DNA of 64,000 nt from contig NZ_FNCN01000002.1 of NCBI RefSeq assembly GCF_900100605.1, positions 322,091-386,090 of the forward strand, given 5' to 3'. The notes beneath the pieces were generated by a model, which saw only the letters and a list, made by a program, of their open reading frames with translations, had not been told where the DNA came from and did not search any database. The DNA comes from Sinosporangium album. GTDB taxonomy: Bacteria; Actinomycetota; Actinomycetes; Streptosporangiales; Streptosporangiaceae. The position numbers and the translations under genes are program-made. Below are positions 24,039-31,789 of this stretch, one piece after another (positions within the stretch are counted from its first letter, which is position 1; every line of letters begins with the position of its first letter).

Positions 24039-25829
24039 GTGCTCGACGTGATCATCCGGAACGGCCGCTGGTTCGACGGCACAGGTGCCGCCTCGGCCGT
24101 ACGCAATGTGGGCATCCGAGACGGCCGCGTCGCGACGGTCTCGGCGGCTCCCCTGCCCGAGGAGGGCTGCCCGACCGTGCTCGACGCGTCGGACCGGTGG
24201 GTGCTGCCCGGCTTCATCGACATCCACACCCACTACGACGCCGAGATCCTGCTCAACCCCGGACTGCCGGAGTCCGTCCGGCACGGAGTGACCACCGTCG
24301 TCATGGGCAACTGCTCCCTGTCCACGGTCTACTCCGGGCCGGAGGACTGCGCCGACCTGTTCAGCAGAGTGGAGGCGCTGCCGTACGCGAACGTGCTCGC
24401 CGCACTGGAGAAGCACCGCGGGTGGACCGGCGCCAGGGAATACGTCAGCGAACTGGGCAGCCGGGCCCTCGGGCCCAACATCGCGGCCTTCCTCGGCCAC
24501 TCCGACCTCCGCGCCCACGTCATGGGCCTCGGCCGGGCCGTCAGCACCACGGAGGCCCCCACCGACGCCGAACTCCGCCGCATGGCGGCGCTCCTCGCCG
24601 ACGCGCTCGACCACGGACTCCTCGGCCTGTCCACCATGACCAGCCCCTTCTCCCGCCTCGACGGCGAACGCTTCCGCTCCGCCAGGCTCCCCTCGACCTT
24701 CGCGCCCTGGCGCGAATACCGCGTGCTGAACCACGTGCTCAGACGAAGGGGAGCCATCCTGCAGAGCGCCCCCAACACCGCCATGCCGCTCAACATGGCG
24801 CTGTTCTTCCTCGCCAGCGCCGGCCTGGGAACGCGGCGGGCCCTCAAAACCACCCTGCTCACCGCCATCGACCCCAAATCCGCGCCGCCCCTGGCCAAGG
24901 CCATCGGCCGCGCCGCCACGCTGTCCAACCGGCTGCTCGGCAGCGACCTGCGCTGGCAGCACCTGCCCGTGCCGTTCGAGGTCTACTCCGACGGCATCGA
25001 ACTCGTCATCTTCGAAGAGTTCGGAGCCACCGCCGCCGCACTCCACCTCAGGGACCAGGCCGACCGGGTGCGGCTACTGTCGAAAGACGAATACCGCCGC
25101 TGGTTCAAACGCGAATACCGCAGGCGCCTGCCGCCCAAAGGCTGGCACCGCGACCTCCACGACGCCGAGATCGTCGAGTGCCCCGACCCCTCCCTCGTCG
25201 GGCAGACCTTCGGCCACATCGCCGACCGGCGGCGCGTCCACCCCGTCGACGCCTTCCTCGACCTCATCGTCGAGTACGGCACCGCCATCCGATGGCGCAC
25301 CACCATCGCCAACCACCGCCCCGCCGTCCTGGACATGCTCGCCGCCGACCCCGGCGTCCACATGGGCTTCGCCGACTCCGGCGCCCACCTGCGCAACATG
25401 GCCTTCTACAACGCCTCGCTGCGGTTCATCAAACGCGCCTACGACGCCCACCTCGCCGGCAGGCCGTTCCTCAGCATGGAGAGAGCCGTCCACCGCGTCA
25501 CCGGCGAACTGGCCGACTGGTTCGGCCTCGCCGCCGGCAAACTCCGCGAAGGCGACCGCGCCGACCTCCTCATCGTCGACCCCGCCGGGCTCGACGACTC
25601 CCTCGCCGCCTACCGCGAAGCGCCCATGGAGGAATTCGGCGGACTGCGGCGCATGGTCAACCGCAACGACGCCGCCGTGCCCGCCGTCTTCGTCGGCGGC
25701 GAACTCGTCTACCGCGACGGCGAATTCACCCCCGGGTACGGCACCGCCCGGCGAACCGGGCGCTTCCTGCGCGCCCGACGCTCCTCCCGCCCCGTCCCCG
25801 TCCTGTCCACCCACCGGGAGTCCCTATGA
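24039..25829 (+). CDS. N-acyl-D-amino-acid deacylase-like amidohydrolase
   Basis: A 596-residue metal-dependent amidohydrolase (TIM barrel with a beta-sandwich made of both termini). The motifs seen are LPGFIDIHTHYDAEILLNPG (metal His pair, about residues 57-76), MGNCSLS, AFLGHSDLRAHVMG and GFADSGAHLRN with the catalytic Asp. Family members cleave the acyl group from N-acyl-D-amino acids or related amides. In this operon it could trim or recycle an N-acyl intermediate. GTG 24039 is chosen because AAGGAGAG lies at the right spacing. The stop overlaps the next start as ATGA. Confidence 0.85.
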   Translation: MLDVIIRNGRWFDGTGAASAVRNVGIRDGRVATVSAAPLPEEGCPTVLDASDRWVLPGFIDIHTHYDAEILLNPGLPESVRHGVTTVVMGNCSLSTVYSGPEDCADLFSRVEALPYANVLAALEKHRGWTGAREYVSELGSRALGPNIAAFLGHSDLRAHVMGLGRAVSTTEAPTDAELRRMAALLADALDHGLLGLSTMTSPFSRLDGERFRSARLPSTFAPWREYRVLNHVLRRRGAILQSAPNTAMPLNMALFFLASAGLGTRRALKTTLLTAIDPKSAPPLAKAIGRAATLSNRLLGSDLRWQHLPVPFEVYSDGIELVIFEEFGATAAALHLRDQADRVRLLSKDEYRRWFKREYRRRLPPKGWHRDLHDAEIVECPDPSLVGQTFGHIADRRRVHPVDAFLDLIVEYGTAIRWRTTIANHRPAVLDMLAADPGVHMGFADSGAHLRNMAFYNASLRFIKRAYDAHLAGRPFLSMERAVHRVTGELADWFGLAAGKLREGDRADLLIVDPAGLDDSLAAYREAPMEEFGGLRRMVNRNDAAVPAVFVGGELVYRDGEFTPGYGTARRTGRFLRARRSSRPVPVLSTHRESL

Positions 25830-26824
25830 AAGTGCTGGTCACCGGAGGCGGAGGCTTCCTCGGCCAGGCCGTCACCAGGCTGCTCGCCGAAGCCGGACAC
25901 CAGGTCAGCACCGTCAACCGGCGGCATTACGCCGTGCTCGACACCTGGGACGTCGACCAGCGGGTCGGCGACATCAGAAACCGCGACCACGTCACCGCCG
26001 CCGTACGCGGCCACGACGCCGTCGTCCACTGCGCCGGCAGAGCCGGAGCGTACGGCCCGGCCGCGGAATACCACGACGTCAACGTGCTCGGCACCCTCAA
26101 CGTCCTCGCCGCCTGCCGCGCCGCCGGCATAACGCGCCTCGTGCACACCTCAAGCCCCGCCGTCGTCCACGACGGCGGCCACCTGGAGGGCGCCGACGAG
26201 ACCGCCCCCTACGCCACCCGGTGGACCGCCGCCTACCCCAAGACCAAAGCCCAGGCCGAACGGCTCGTCCTCGCCGCCGACGGCGACGACCTCGCCACCG
26301 TCGCCCTCCGCCCCCACATCATCTGGGGACCCGGCGACCCCCACTTCATCCCCGCCCTCCTCGCCATGGCCAAAGGCGGACGCCTCAACATGCTCGGCGC
26401 GGGAACCTGGCTCATCGACAACGTCTACATCGACAACGCCGCCCACGCCCACCTGCTCGCCCTGGAACGCCTCGAACCCGGCTCCGCCATCGCCGGGCGG
26501 GCCTACTTCATCACCCAGGGCGAACCGCGCCCCATCGGCGAGACCATCAAACACCTGCTCGGAGCGGCAGGCGTCCGGCCCACCGTCCGCCACATACCCG
26601 TCTCCCTCGCCCGGCTCCTCGCCCCCGCCGTCGAGGCCGCCTACCGCCTCCGCGGCCCCCACGCGGCCCCGCCCTTCAACCGTTTCCTCGTCGAACAATT
26701 CACCACCGCCCACTGGTTCACCATCGCCGCCGCCCGCCGCGACCTCGGCTACAGCCCCCTGATCAGCTTCGACGAAGGCCTAGAGGCCCTCCGAGAGCAC
26801 CTGCACAAGCATCCGCCCGCCTGA
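25826..26824 (+). CDS. OleD-like NAD(P)-dependent 3-ketoacid reductase (SDR)
   Basis: A 332-residue extended short-chain dehydrogenase / 3-beta-HSD family protein. The N-terminal VLVTGGGGFLGQAV binds NAD(P); Tyr and Lys of the catalytic YxxxK are in AYPKTKAQAE. IDNVYIDNAAHAHLLAL and YFITQGEP are characteristic of OleD-type 2-alkyl-3-ketoalkanoate reductases. It would reduce the beta-keto product of the KAS III-like enzyme. OleC and OleB homologues are missing, so a hydrocarbon is not the expected end product. Last gene of the operon, coupled by ATGA. Confidence 0.85.
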   Translation: MKVLVTGGGGFLGQAVTRLLAEAGHQVSTVNRRHYAVLDTWDVDQRVGDIRNRDHVTAAVRGHDAVVHCAGRAGAYGPAAEYHDVNVLGTLNVLAACRAAGITRLVHTSSPAVVHDGGHLEGADETAPYATRWTAAYPKTKAQAERLVLAADGDDLATVALRPHIIWGPGDPHFIPALLAMAKGGRLNMLGAGTWLIDNVYIDNAAHAHLLALERLEPGSAIAGRAYFITQGEPRPIGETIKHLLGAAGVRPTVRHIPVSLARLLAPAVEAAYRLRGPHAAPPFNRFLVEQFTTAHWFTIAAARRDLGYSPLISFDEGLEALREHLHKHPPA

Positions 26825-26840
26825 CTTCGTGCCTGCCGGG

Positions 26841-27144
26841 TCAGTCGGCGACGAACGTCCCTCTCCTCGGCAGCGTGTGGACAAGCCGACTGTCCCGGAG
26901 GAGGTTGATGGCCGCCCGGACCGTGTCGCGGGCGCACCAGCTCCCGCGCCTGCCGCGCCTGGTCCGCCCGACTGGGGAACAGCCGCCGCCACACCATCCC
27001 GTCGGGCATGAGACGGTAGGCGGCGAGAAGCAGCCGGGGATCGTCCATGCCGGTCGGAGGGATGAACGCCTTTCCCTTGCTGTCCTTGAACACCGGGGCC
27101 GCCCCGGCGTCCGCAGTGAGCGTCCTCCCCTCACCCGCGCTCAT
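26841..27144 (-). pseudogene. Frameshifted short GntR-type regulator
   Basis: Read on the minus strand, one frame gives DDPRLLLAAYRLMPDGMVWR and LFPSRADQARQARELV. After about position 26935 the homology continues in another frame as RDTVRAAINLLRDSRLVHTL PRRGTFVAD before a stop at 26841. Together these make a GntR winged-helix (PSRA...TVRAAI...L...RGTFV). The frameshift within GAGCTGGTGCGCCC splits the helix-turn-helix, so the product is probably non-functional. Its start overlaps the end of the equally damaged ATPase-domain gene upstream. Confidence 0.6.
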
Positions 27145-27405
27145 CGCCCACCGCCCGCCTCGCGCACCCGGCTCCGCCGGCGAGCTCGAATCACACCCCC
27201 GTGCCGTGCTCAAGCCGGTTCCAGCCCCACCGGTCCGACAGCCTGTCCACCAGCAGCAGTCCCCTGCCGCCCTCGCTCTCGATGTCGCCGTCGCCGACCA
27301 CCAGGGTCACCGTGGGGCCGTGGTCGATCACATCCAGCCTCACCCGGCCGCGCTCGCGGTTCAGGTCCAGCGTCACCGTGACCTTCCCGCCCCGCGAATG
27401 CAGGT
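27131..27405 (-). pseudogene. Truncated HATPase (anti-sigma-like) protein with nonsense codon
   Basis: The minus strand encodes GGKVTVTLDLNRERGRVRLD, then VIDHGPT and GGRGLLLVDRLSDRWGW, the C-terminal part of the HATPase_c/SpoIIAB-like proteins that accompany XRE-DUF397 genes. The frame stops at 27191-27193 with TGA exactly where family members have Trp (GTGV-W-FEL), and FELAGG follows directly in frame. The N-terminal half with the ATP-binding Asn box is missing, replaced by the start of the XRE gene. Two independent lesions indicate a pseudogene. The 5' limit is approximate. Confidence 0.65.
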
Positions 27406-27417
27406 AAGGGGCTGGAA

Positions 27418-28251
27418 ATGCCAGGTGACGGCGAGGGGAAGCGCTTGACTCCTGAGCAGCGCATCGGTCGAGAGCTGGCACGCGCCCGAAAAGCGGCAGG
27501 TCTTTCCCAAGCCCGGCTGGGCAGGCACCTGGGAGTTTCTCCGTCCCTGATCAGCCATGTCGAGTCGGGAAGCCGGAGTCTGAGGATCGACCTCGCGCCT
27601 CGATGCGACACTCTGCTGAAGACCGGGGGTCTTCTCGAACGCCTGTGCCGCAGCCTCACGGCTCCGTCTGGCCCGAGTTGGTATATCCGGTGGGTTGAGG
27701 AGGTCGAGCCCTACTCACGAATACTGCGAAGCTGGGATCCGCTACTCGTCCCCGGCCTGCTGCAGACCGAGCCCTACGCTCGCGCCGTCTTCAGGAACGG
27801 CCTGGCGGGCTCGTCTCCGAAAGAGGTCGAGGACGGTGTCAGCGCCAGACTGAGACGCCAGGTCATCCTTGACGGTGAAAAGCCTCCCACACTGTGGGTG
27901 CTCATCGACGAATGGGTGCTGCGCAGGCCGGTCGGTGGGCGTGCTGTCATGCATGACCAGATGCAACAACTCCTCTCCCTGGTGGAACGTCCGACCATTC
28001 ACGTACAGGTCGTGCCTCACGATGCGCCATGCACAGCCGGTCTTGTATCGAACTTCGTGATTGCCGAGATTCCGGACTCGCCGACAACGGTTTCTGTGGA
28101 CTCTGCGGGAAAGGGTGAAGTATCTGCGGATCATGACTTTGTCTCGCAGATCTGGGCCAGGTATGACAAAATCCGGGCAGAGGCGCTCCGACCAGGCGAG
28201 ACTGTCAAGATGATCAAGGAAGCGCGGGGCCGATGGAAGGGCGGAAGCTGA
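27418..28251 (+). CDS. XRE regulator with DUF5753 domain
   Basis: A 277-residue regulator of the actinomycete-specific type: N-terminal HTH (IGRELARARKAAGLSQARLG, then VSPSLISHVESG) and a C-terminal DUF5753 domain (VPGLLQTEPYARAVF, VLIDEWVLRRPVGG, HVQVVPHDA). Members pair with a small DUF397 protein and often an HATPase protein, and several affect differentiation or antibiotic production. Here the DUF397 gene follows by TGATG overlap, while the ATPase partner upstream is broken. Start ATG 27418. Confidence 0.9.
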   Translation: MPGDGEGKRLTPEQRIGRELARARKAAGLSQARLGRHLGVSPSLISHVESGSRSLRIDLAPRCDTLLKTGGLLERLCRSLTAPSGPSWYIRWVEEVEPYSRILRSWDPLLVPGLLQTEPYARAVFRNGLAGSSPKEVEDGVSARLRRQVILDGEKPPTLWVLIDEWVLRRPVGGRAVMHDQMQQLLSLVERPTIHVQVVPHDAPCTAGLVSNFVIAEIPDSPTTVSVDSAGKGEVSADHDFVSQIWARYDKIRAEALRPGETVKMIKEARGRWKGGS

Positions 28252-28460
28252 TGAATATGGATCTCTCTGGCGCCCAGTGGCAGAAGAGCTCGCGCAGCGG
28301 AGACAACGGTGGCAACTGTGTCGAGGTGGCCCGCAATATCTCCGGCGTTGTCGCTGTCCGTGACAGCAAGAATCCCGGCGGAGCGGTCCTGGTTTTCTCC
28401 CCCGACGAGTGGAAAGCGTTTGTGGGCGGAGTGAAGAAGGGCGAGTTCGACCTCGGGTAG
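28251..28460 (+). CDS. DUF397 small protein
   Basis: A 69-residue DUF397 protein: WQKSSRSGDNGGNCVEVA, then VAVRDSKNPGGAVLVFSPDEW, the complete family pattern. ATG 28251 overlaps the regulator stop (TGATG); an upstream in-frame ATG at 28233 lies inside the regulator. DUF397 proteins are thought to act as partners or antagonists of the adjacent XRE protein, forming a toxin/antitoxin-like or switch pair in actinomycetes. Confidence 0.9.
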   Translation: MNMDLSGAQWQKSSRSGDNGGNCVEVARNISGVVAVRDSKNPGGAVLVFSPDEWKAFVGGVKKGEFDLG

Positions 28461-28735
28461 GAGGCCCGGGCTTTGCGACTGGAAGTGTCGTCGCCGACAG
28501 CGCTTCCGATGTGTGCCATCCCGTGCGCCCCTTGTCACCCCCCAGCGGGTACGCATCATCGACAGCGTCGACGTCTCCAGAACATCTGCTTCGCCCATAG
28601 CTGGACTACCTCCTGACTAGAGGCCTTGACGAGTTCTGGATCAGAAGTGAAGCTCGATTACTAGTGTGCTGCTCGTGGTGCCGGGCCCTGCCCCTCAACG
28701 TCCTTTCCGGACAGAACCGCTCAATGGAGGTTGTC

Positions 28736-29596
28736 GTGACCGCAGTTCTCGAACCGGCCGAACACACCGCCCTGCGCCTCCTGTGGGTGGACCTGACCCG
28801 AAAGTGCCAGCTCAACTGCGTCCACTGCCTGAACGATTCAAAGGCTGAGGGCACCCACGGCACGATGAGCCGACAGAACTGGATCAGTGTCCTGGATCAG
28901 GCCAAGGCCTCCGGCGTCGGTGAGGTCCGATTCATCGGAGGCGAGGTGACCATGCACCCGGATGCCGCCGAACTGGTCAGCCACGCGCTCGACCTCGGGC
29001 TTCAGACTGAGATCTTCAGCAACCTGGTCCACGTCGCCGCAGGCTGGTGGGAGCTGTTCCAACGCGACGGGGTCTCCGTCGCCACCTCCTATTACTCCGA
29101 CGATGCCGCCGAGCATGACGCGATCACAGGTCGCCGCAGCCATGCGAGGACGCTTGCGAACATCGGCAAGGCCGTAAAGCTTGGGATCGTCCTTCGGGTT
29201 GCAATCGTGGCGGTCCATGAGGGGCAGCGCACAGGCAGTGCGCGGCGGGAGATGGAGGCCCTTGGTGTAACCGCCGTCCATGTCAGCCGGGTGCGGCCCT
29301 TCGGGCGAGCTGCTGGGGGCCAGTCCCCGGATGCCGCCCGTCTGTGCGGCCGATGCGGTACCGGTGCGGCTTCGGTCGGCCCGGACGGCAAGGTGTCCCC
29401 GTGCGTGTTCTCGACCTGGATGCGTGTGGGTGACGTCCGCGACACCTCGCTGGCCGATATCCTGCACAGCGCCGAGATGGCCCGCGCAAACTCGGCGATC
29501 CAGGTCGCGTGCGGGCCGGATGAGGACGAGTCGGACGGCGACGACGACGAGTGCAGTCCGGGTTTCCCCGGCAGCGGATGCAGCCCCAGAAGGTAA
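28736..29596 (+). CDS. Radical SAM/SPASM-type enzyme with CxPG-type tail
   Basis: A 286-residue radical SAM protein. The cluster motif CQLNCVHC is at about residues 25-32, and the SAM-binding GGEVTMHPD follows near residue 68. Cysteines in LCGRCGTGAASVGPDG and SPCVF suggest a short SPASM-like auxiliary cluster. The C-terminus is an acidic stretch followed by CSPGFPGSGCSPRR, a distinctive tail of unknown role. GTG 28736 is the start, since GGAGG at 28726-28730 sits 5 bases upstream; the longer ATG start would place the ribosome site inside the gene. Probably modifies a peptide or small molecule together with the next gene (inference). Confidence 0.85.
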   Translation: MTAVLEPAEHTALRLLWVDLTRKCQLNCVHCLNDSKAEGTHGTMSRQNWISVLDQAKASGVGEVRFIGGEVTMHPDAAELVSHALDLGLQTEIFSNLVHVAAGWWELFQRDGVSVATSYYSDDAAEHDAITGRRSHARTLANIGKAVKLGIVLRVAIVAVHEGQRTGSARREMEALGVTAVHVSRVRPFGRAAGGQSPDAARLCGRCGTGAASVGPDGKVSPCVFSTWMRVGDVRDTSLADILHSAEMARANSAIQVACGPDEDESDGDDDECSPGFPGSGCSPRR

Positions 29597-29608
29597 AGAG
29601 AGGGACCT

Positions 29609-30409
29609 GTGGACGACGTTCGCGTGCCGGAGTTCATGGAGCTGATCCGCCCGCACACCGGGGACGTGACCGATGTGCGGCCCGCCGCTGGCGGCTACAA
29701 CTCGGCAACCACGGTCCTGGTCGAGTGCGACAAGGGGCAGTTTTTCGTCAAGGCGGTGCCGAACCGGCCCGGTGGGCGCCGTGACTCCCTGATCCGGGAG
29801 GCGCTGATCAACCCATTCGCCGTGCCTCTATCTCCGGCTGTGCGGTGGCAGGTCGAGGACAACGCATGGATCGCGCTGGGGTTCGAGGCCGTTGAGGGGC
29901 GGCCGGCGGACTTCGCACCGGACTCACCGGACCTGCCTGCGGTCGTCGGCATCCTCAACCGGATTGGCGCCCTGCCCCTGCCTGAGGTTGTCGAGGGCTG
30001 GCCGGAGACCCGCTGGGACCGCTTCGCCGACCTGGGGGCCGCCGCTCTGTTCCAGGGGCGGGCGCTGCTTTACACCGATATCAATCCCGGCAACCTGCTG
30101 ATCGGAAGGCGGGACGCGTGGGCAGTGGATTGGTCGTGGCCGACCCGAGGGGCGGCGTGGATCGACCCGGCCTGTCTCGTTGTGCAGTTGGTGGCCGCCG
30201 GGCACAACGCGCGATCGGCCGAATCATGGGCGGCCGGCTGCGCGTCCTGGGAGAAGGCAGACCGCAAAGCGGTCGATGCATTCGCGGTCGCCACAGCGCG
30301 CATGTACCGGCGTGCCGCCGACCGCAGGCCCGGTGCGGAGTGGCTGGTCGAGATGTCCGAGGCGGCCATGCGATGGGCAGACCATCGAGGCGTCGCCGTG
30401 GTCGGTTAG
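29609..30409 (+). CDS. APH/choline-kinase-fold phosphotransferase
   Basis: A 266-residue kinase of the aminoglycoside-phosphotransferase fold. FFVKAVPNRPGGR holds the ATP lysine, LLYTDINPGNLLIG is the catalytic loop (usually HGDLxxxN; here the Asp of TDINPGN), and AVDWSWPTRGAAWIDPA is the Mg-binding segment. Twelve bases separate it from the radical SAM stop, so it is co-transcribed. It could phosphorylate the radical SAM product or act in self-protection. Substrate not predictable. GTG start with GAGAGG upstream. Confidence 0.8.
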   Translation: MDDVRVPEFMELIRPHTGDVTDVRPAAGGYNSATTVLVECDKGQFFVKAVPNRPGGRRDSLIREALINPFAVPLSPAVRWQVEDNAWIALGFEAVEGRPADFAPDSPDLPAVVGILNRIGALPLPEVVEGWPETRWDRFADLGAAALFQGRALLYTDINPGNLLIGRRDAWAVDWSWPTRGAAWIDPACLVVQLVAAGHNARSAESWAAGCASWEKADRKAVDAFAVATARMYRRAADRRPGAEWLVEMSEAAMRWADHRGVAVVG

Positions 30410-30571
30410 GTCAATGCGGAAATGCCTCGCAGGAATTACCCACGTCAATGCCTCTTCGGCGCATATCGTCGGCGCCCAAACCAGCTCGGCCTCATATGAA
30501 TTATACGCATATGAAGTGTAGTGGCTTACTATTCAGATAGCAGTCGAGTACTGTCTGCAGGGAGCTGCATC

Positions 30572-31057
30572 ATGCGGAGAAAGAAAGTCCTGCGCCAGCC
30601 CTTGGAGCGCCTACTCACCGAGCGCGCAACCCAGGTTCTCAGCCTAGCGAAAGAAGAGGCGGCGGCACATCGCCATAACTCCGCCTCTGCGGAGCATATT
30701 TTACTGGGTATGACTCAATTGAACGCAGGCGTTGCTCTGCATGCACTTGCCACATTAGGTGTACAGTCGCAGGACGTCTCCAATCAATTGGAGCAGCAGA
30801 TCGACTACGGCGAATGCTTGCCAACAGGCGTTATCATGTTTACGCCTAGCGCCAGGCATGTACTACATCTATCACGCCGCGAGGCATTCGAACTTAGCCA
30901 CCGCTATGTCGGTACCGAACACCTCCTACTTGGCCTCCTCCGAGAAGGTCAAAGCGCTGCAGTACATATCTTGACGAGCCTAGGAGTGAACATTCATCGC
31001 ATCCGCCAACAAATCATTACGGTGCTACAGGGACCGGTACCCCCAGGATGGAATTGA
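30572..31057 (+). CDS. Clp N-terminal domain protein, AT-richer gene
   Basis: A 161-residue protein with two Clp_N repeats (ASAEHILLGMTQLNAG and YVGTEHLLLGLLREGQSAAV), as in the substrate-binding front of ClpC. The ATPase modules are absent. Base composition differs from the neighbours: AT-ending codons and at least two TTA leucine codons (EHI-TTA-LG, TTA-GV). TTA needs the rare bldA tRNA in actinomycetes, or it marks foreign DNA. The gene ends against transposase remnants, and its last residues (PVPPGWN) may derive from them. ATG 30572 is preferred over the upstream 30521. Confidence 0.75.
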   Translation: MRRKKVLRQPLERLLTERATQVLSLAKEEAAAHRHNSASAEHILLGMTQLNAGVALHALATLGVQSQDVSNQLEQQIDYGECLPTGVIMFTPSARHVLHLSRREAFELSHRYVGTEHLLLGLLREGQSAAVHILTSLGVNIHRIRQQIITVLQGPVPPGWN

Positions 31058-31486
31058 TACAGTGAGGTGATCTCGGCGAGTTTCTGGTAGCCGGCTGTCT
31101 CGAAATGGGGTCAGGCCCAGAGCCGCGCCGGCGATGTCGCCGATTGCGCTTGGACTCGCCGTGATGTGCTGAAAGATCCTCCAATGGCCTTTGAGCAGGG
31201 AGAACCCGCGTTCGCCGAGACTGCGCAGGCCGCGCAGGAATTGGTTGTAAGTGCGGTTGTCCGGGCTGAGGGGCTGGTTTCCCACGGGTTGCTTTATCGG
31301 TGTGTGCACGCAGATGCCCGCCAGGTCGTGGACCGAGCCCGGCTCGACGTCGGCGACCCACAGGGGAGCCCGCCGGGTGCCGACAGTGCCTGAAGGCTGC
31401 CGGCATGCCGGTGGCCCTTGCCCGAGCATGCGGTGGGCACCGTCCGGCAGGGCCGCGTAGTCCGAACCCCTTGCGTAGCCGAGCTG
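31040..31486 (-). mobile_element. IS5-family transposase remnant (C-terminal part)
   Basis: The minus strand encodes VADVEPGSVHDLAG, HTPIKQPVGNQPLSPDNRTY, NQFLRGLRSLGERGFSLLKG and HWRIFQHITASPSAIGDIAG, the C-terminal half of an IS5-type DDE transposase. The segment normally between SVHDL and the HTPIKQP block is missing, so an internal deletion has removed catalytic residues. It is joined directly to an IS701-type fragment. Not functional. Confidence 0.7.
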
Positions 31487-31760
31487 TTTGTTCCAAGAAA
31501 CGGAGCAATGGCCCGTTATCGCCGTAGGCCTCATCGGCGGTGACCCACGCGAACGGCACACCGGCGGCGATCGCGCGTTCGATCATCGCCTGAAGCAGTT
31601 GCGGCTTGGTGCGGAACCCCGCCCCGGAGTGGATCTCCGCCGCCGCGCACCGCTCCCCGTCGGCGATCCAGGGGTCTTCGGGCAGGTACAGGTCCCAATC
31701 GATCAGAGCCCGCCCGCGAGAGTCGGCGTAGTCGGGCGGAAGATCCGTAAGATGCAGATC
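31487..31760 (-). mobile_element. IS701-family transposase remnant
   Basis: The minus strand encodes RALIDWDLYLPEDPWIADGE, RCAAAEIHSGAGFRTKPQLL and AWVTADEAYGDNGPLLRFLE, the central block of an IS701-type DDE transposase with one catalytic region (TADEAYG). N- and C-terminal parts are absent. The frame runs straight into the IS5-type remnant, indicating nested insertion and deletion. Confidence 0.75.
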
Positions 31761-31789
31761 TTCCGCCATTAGTCTTTTAGGGGGCGCTC

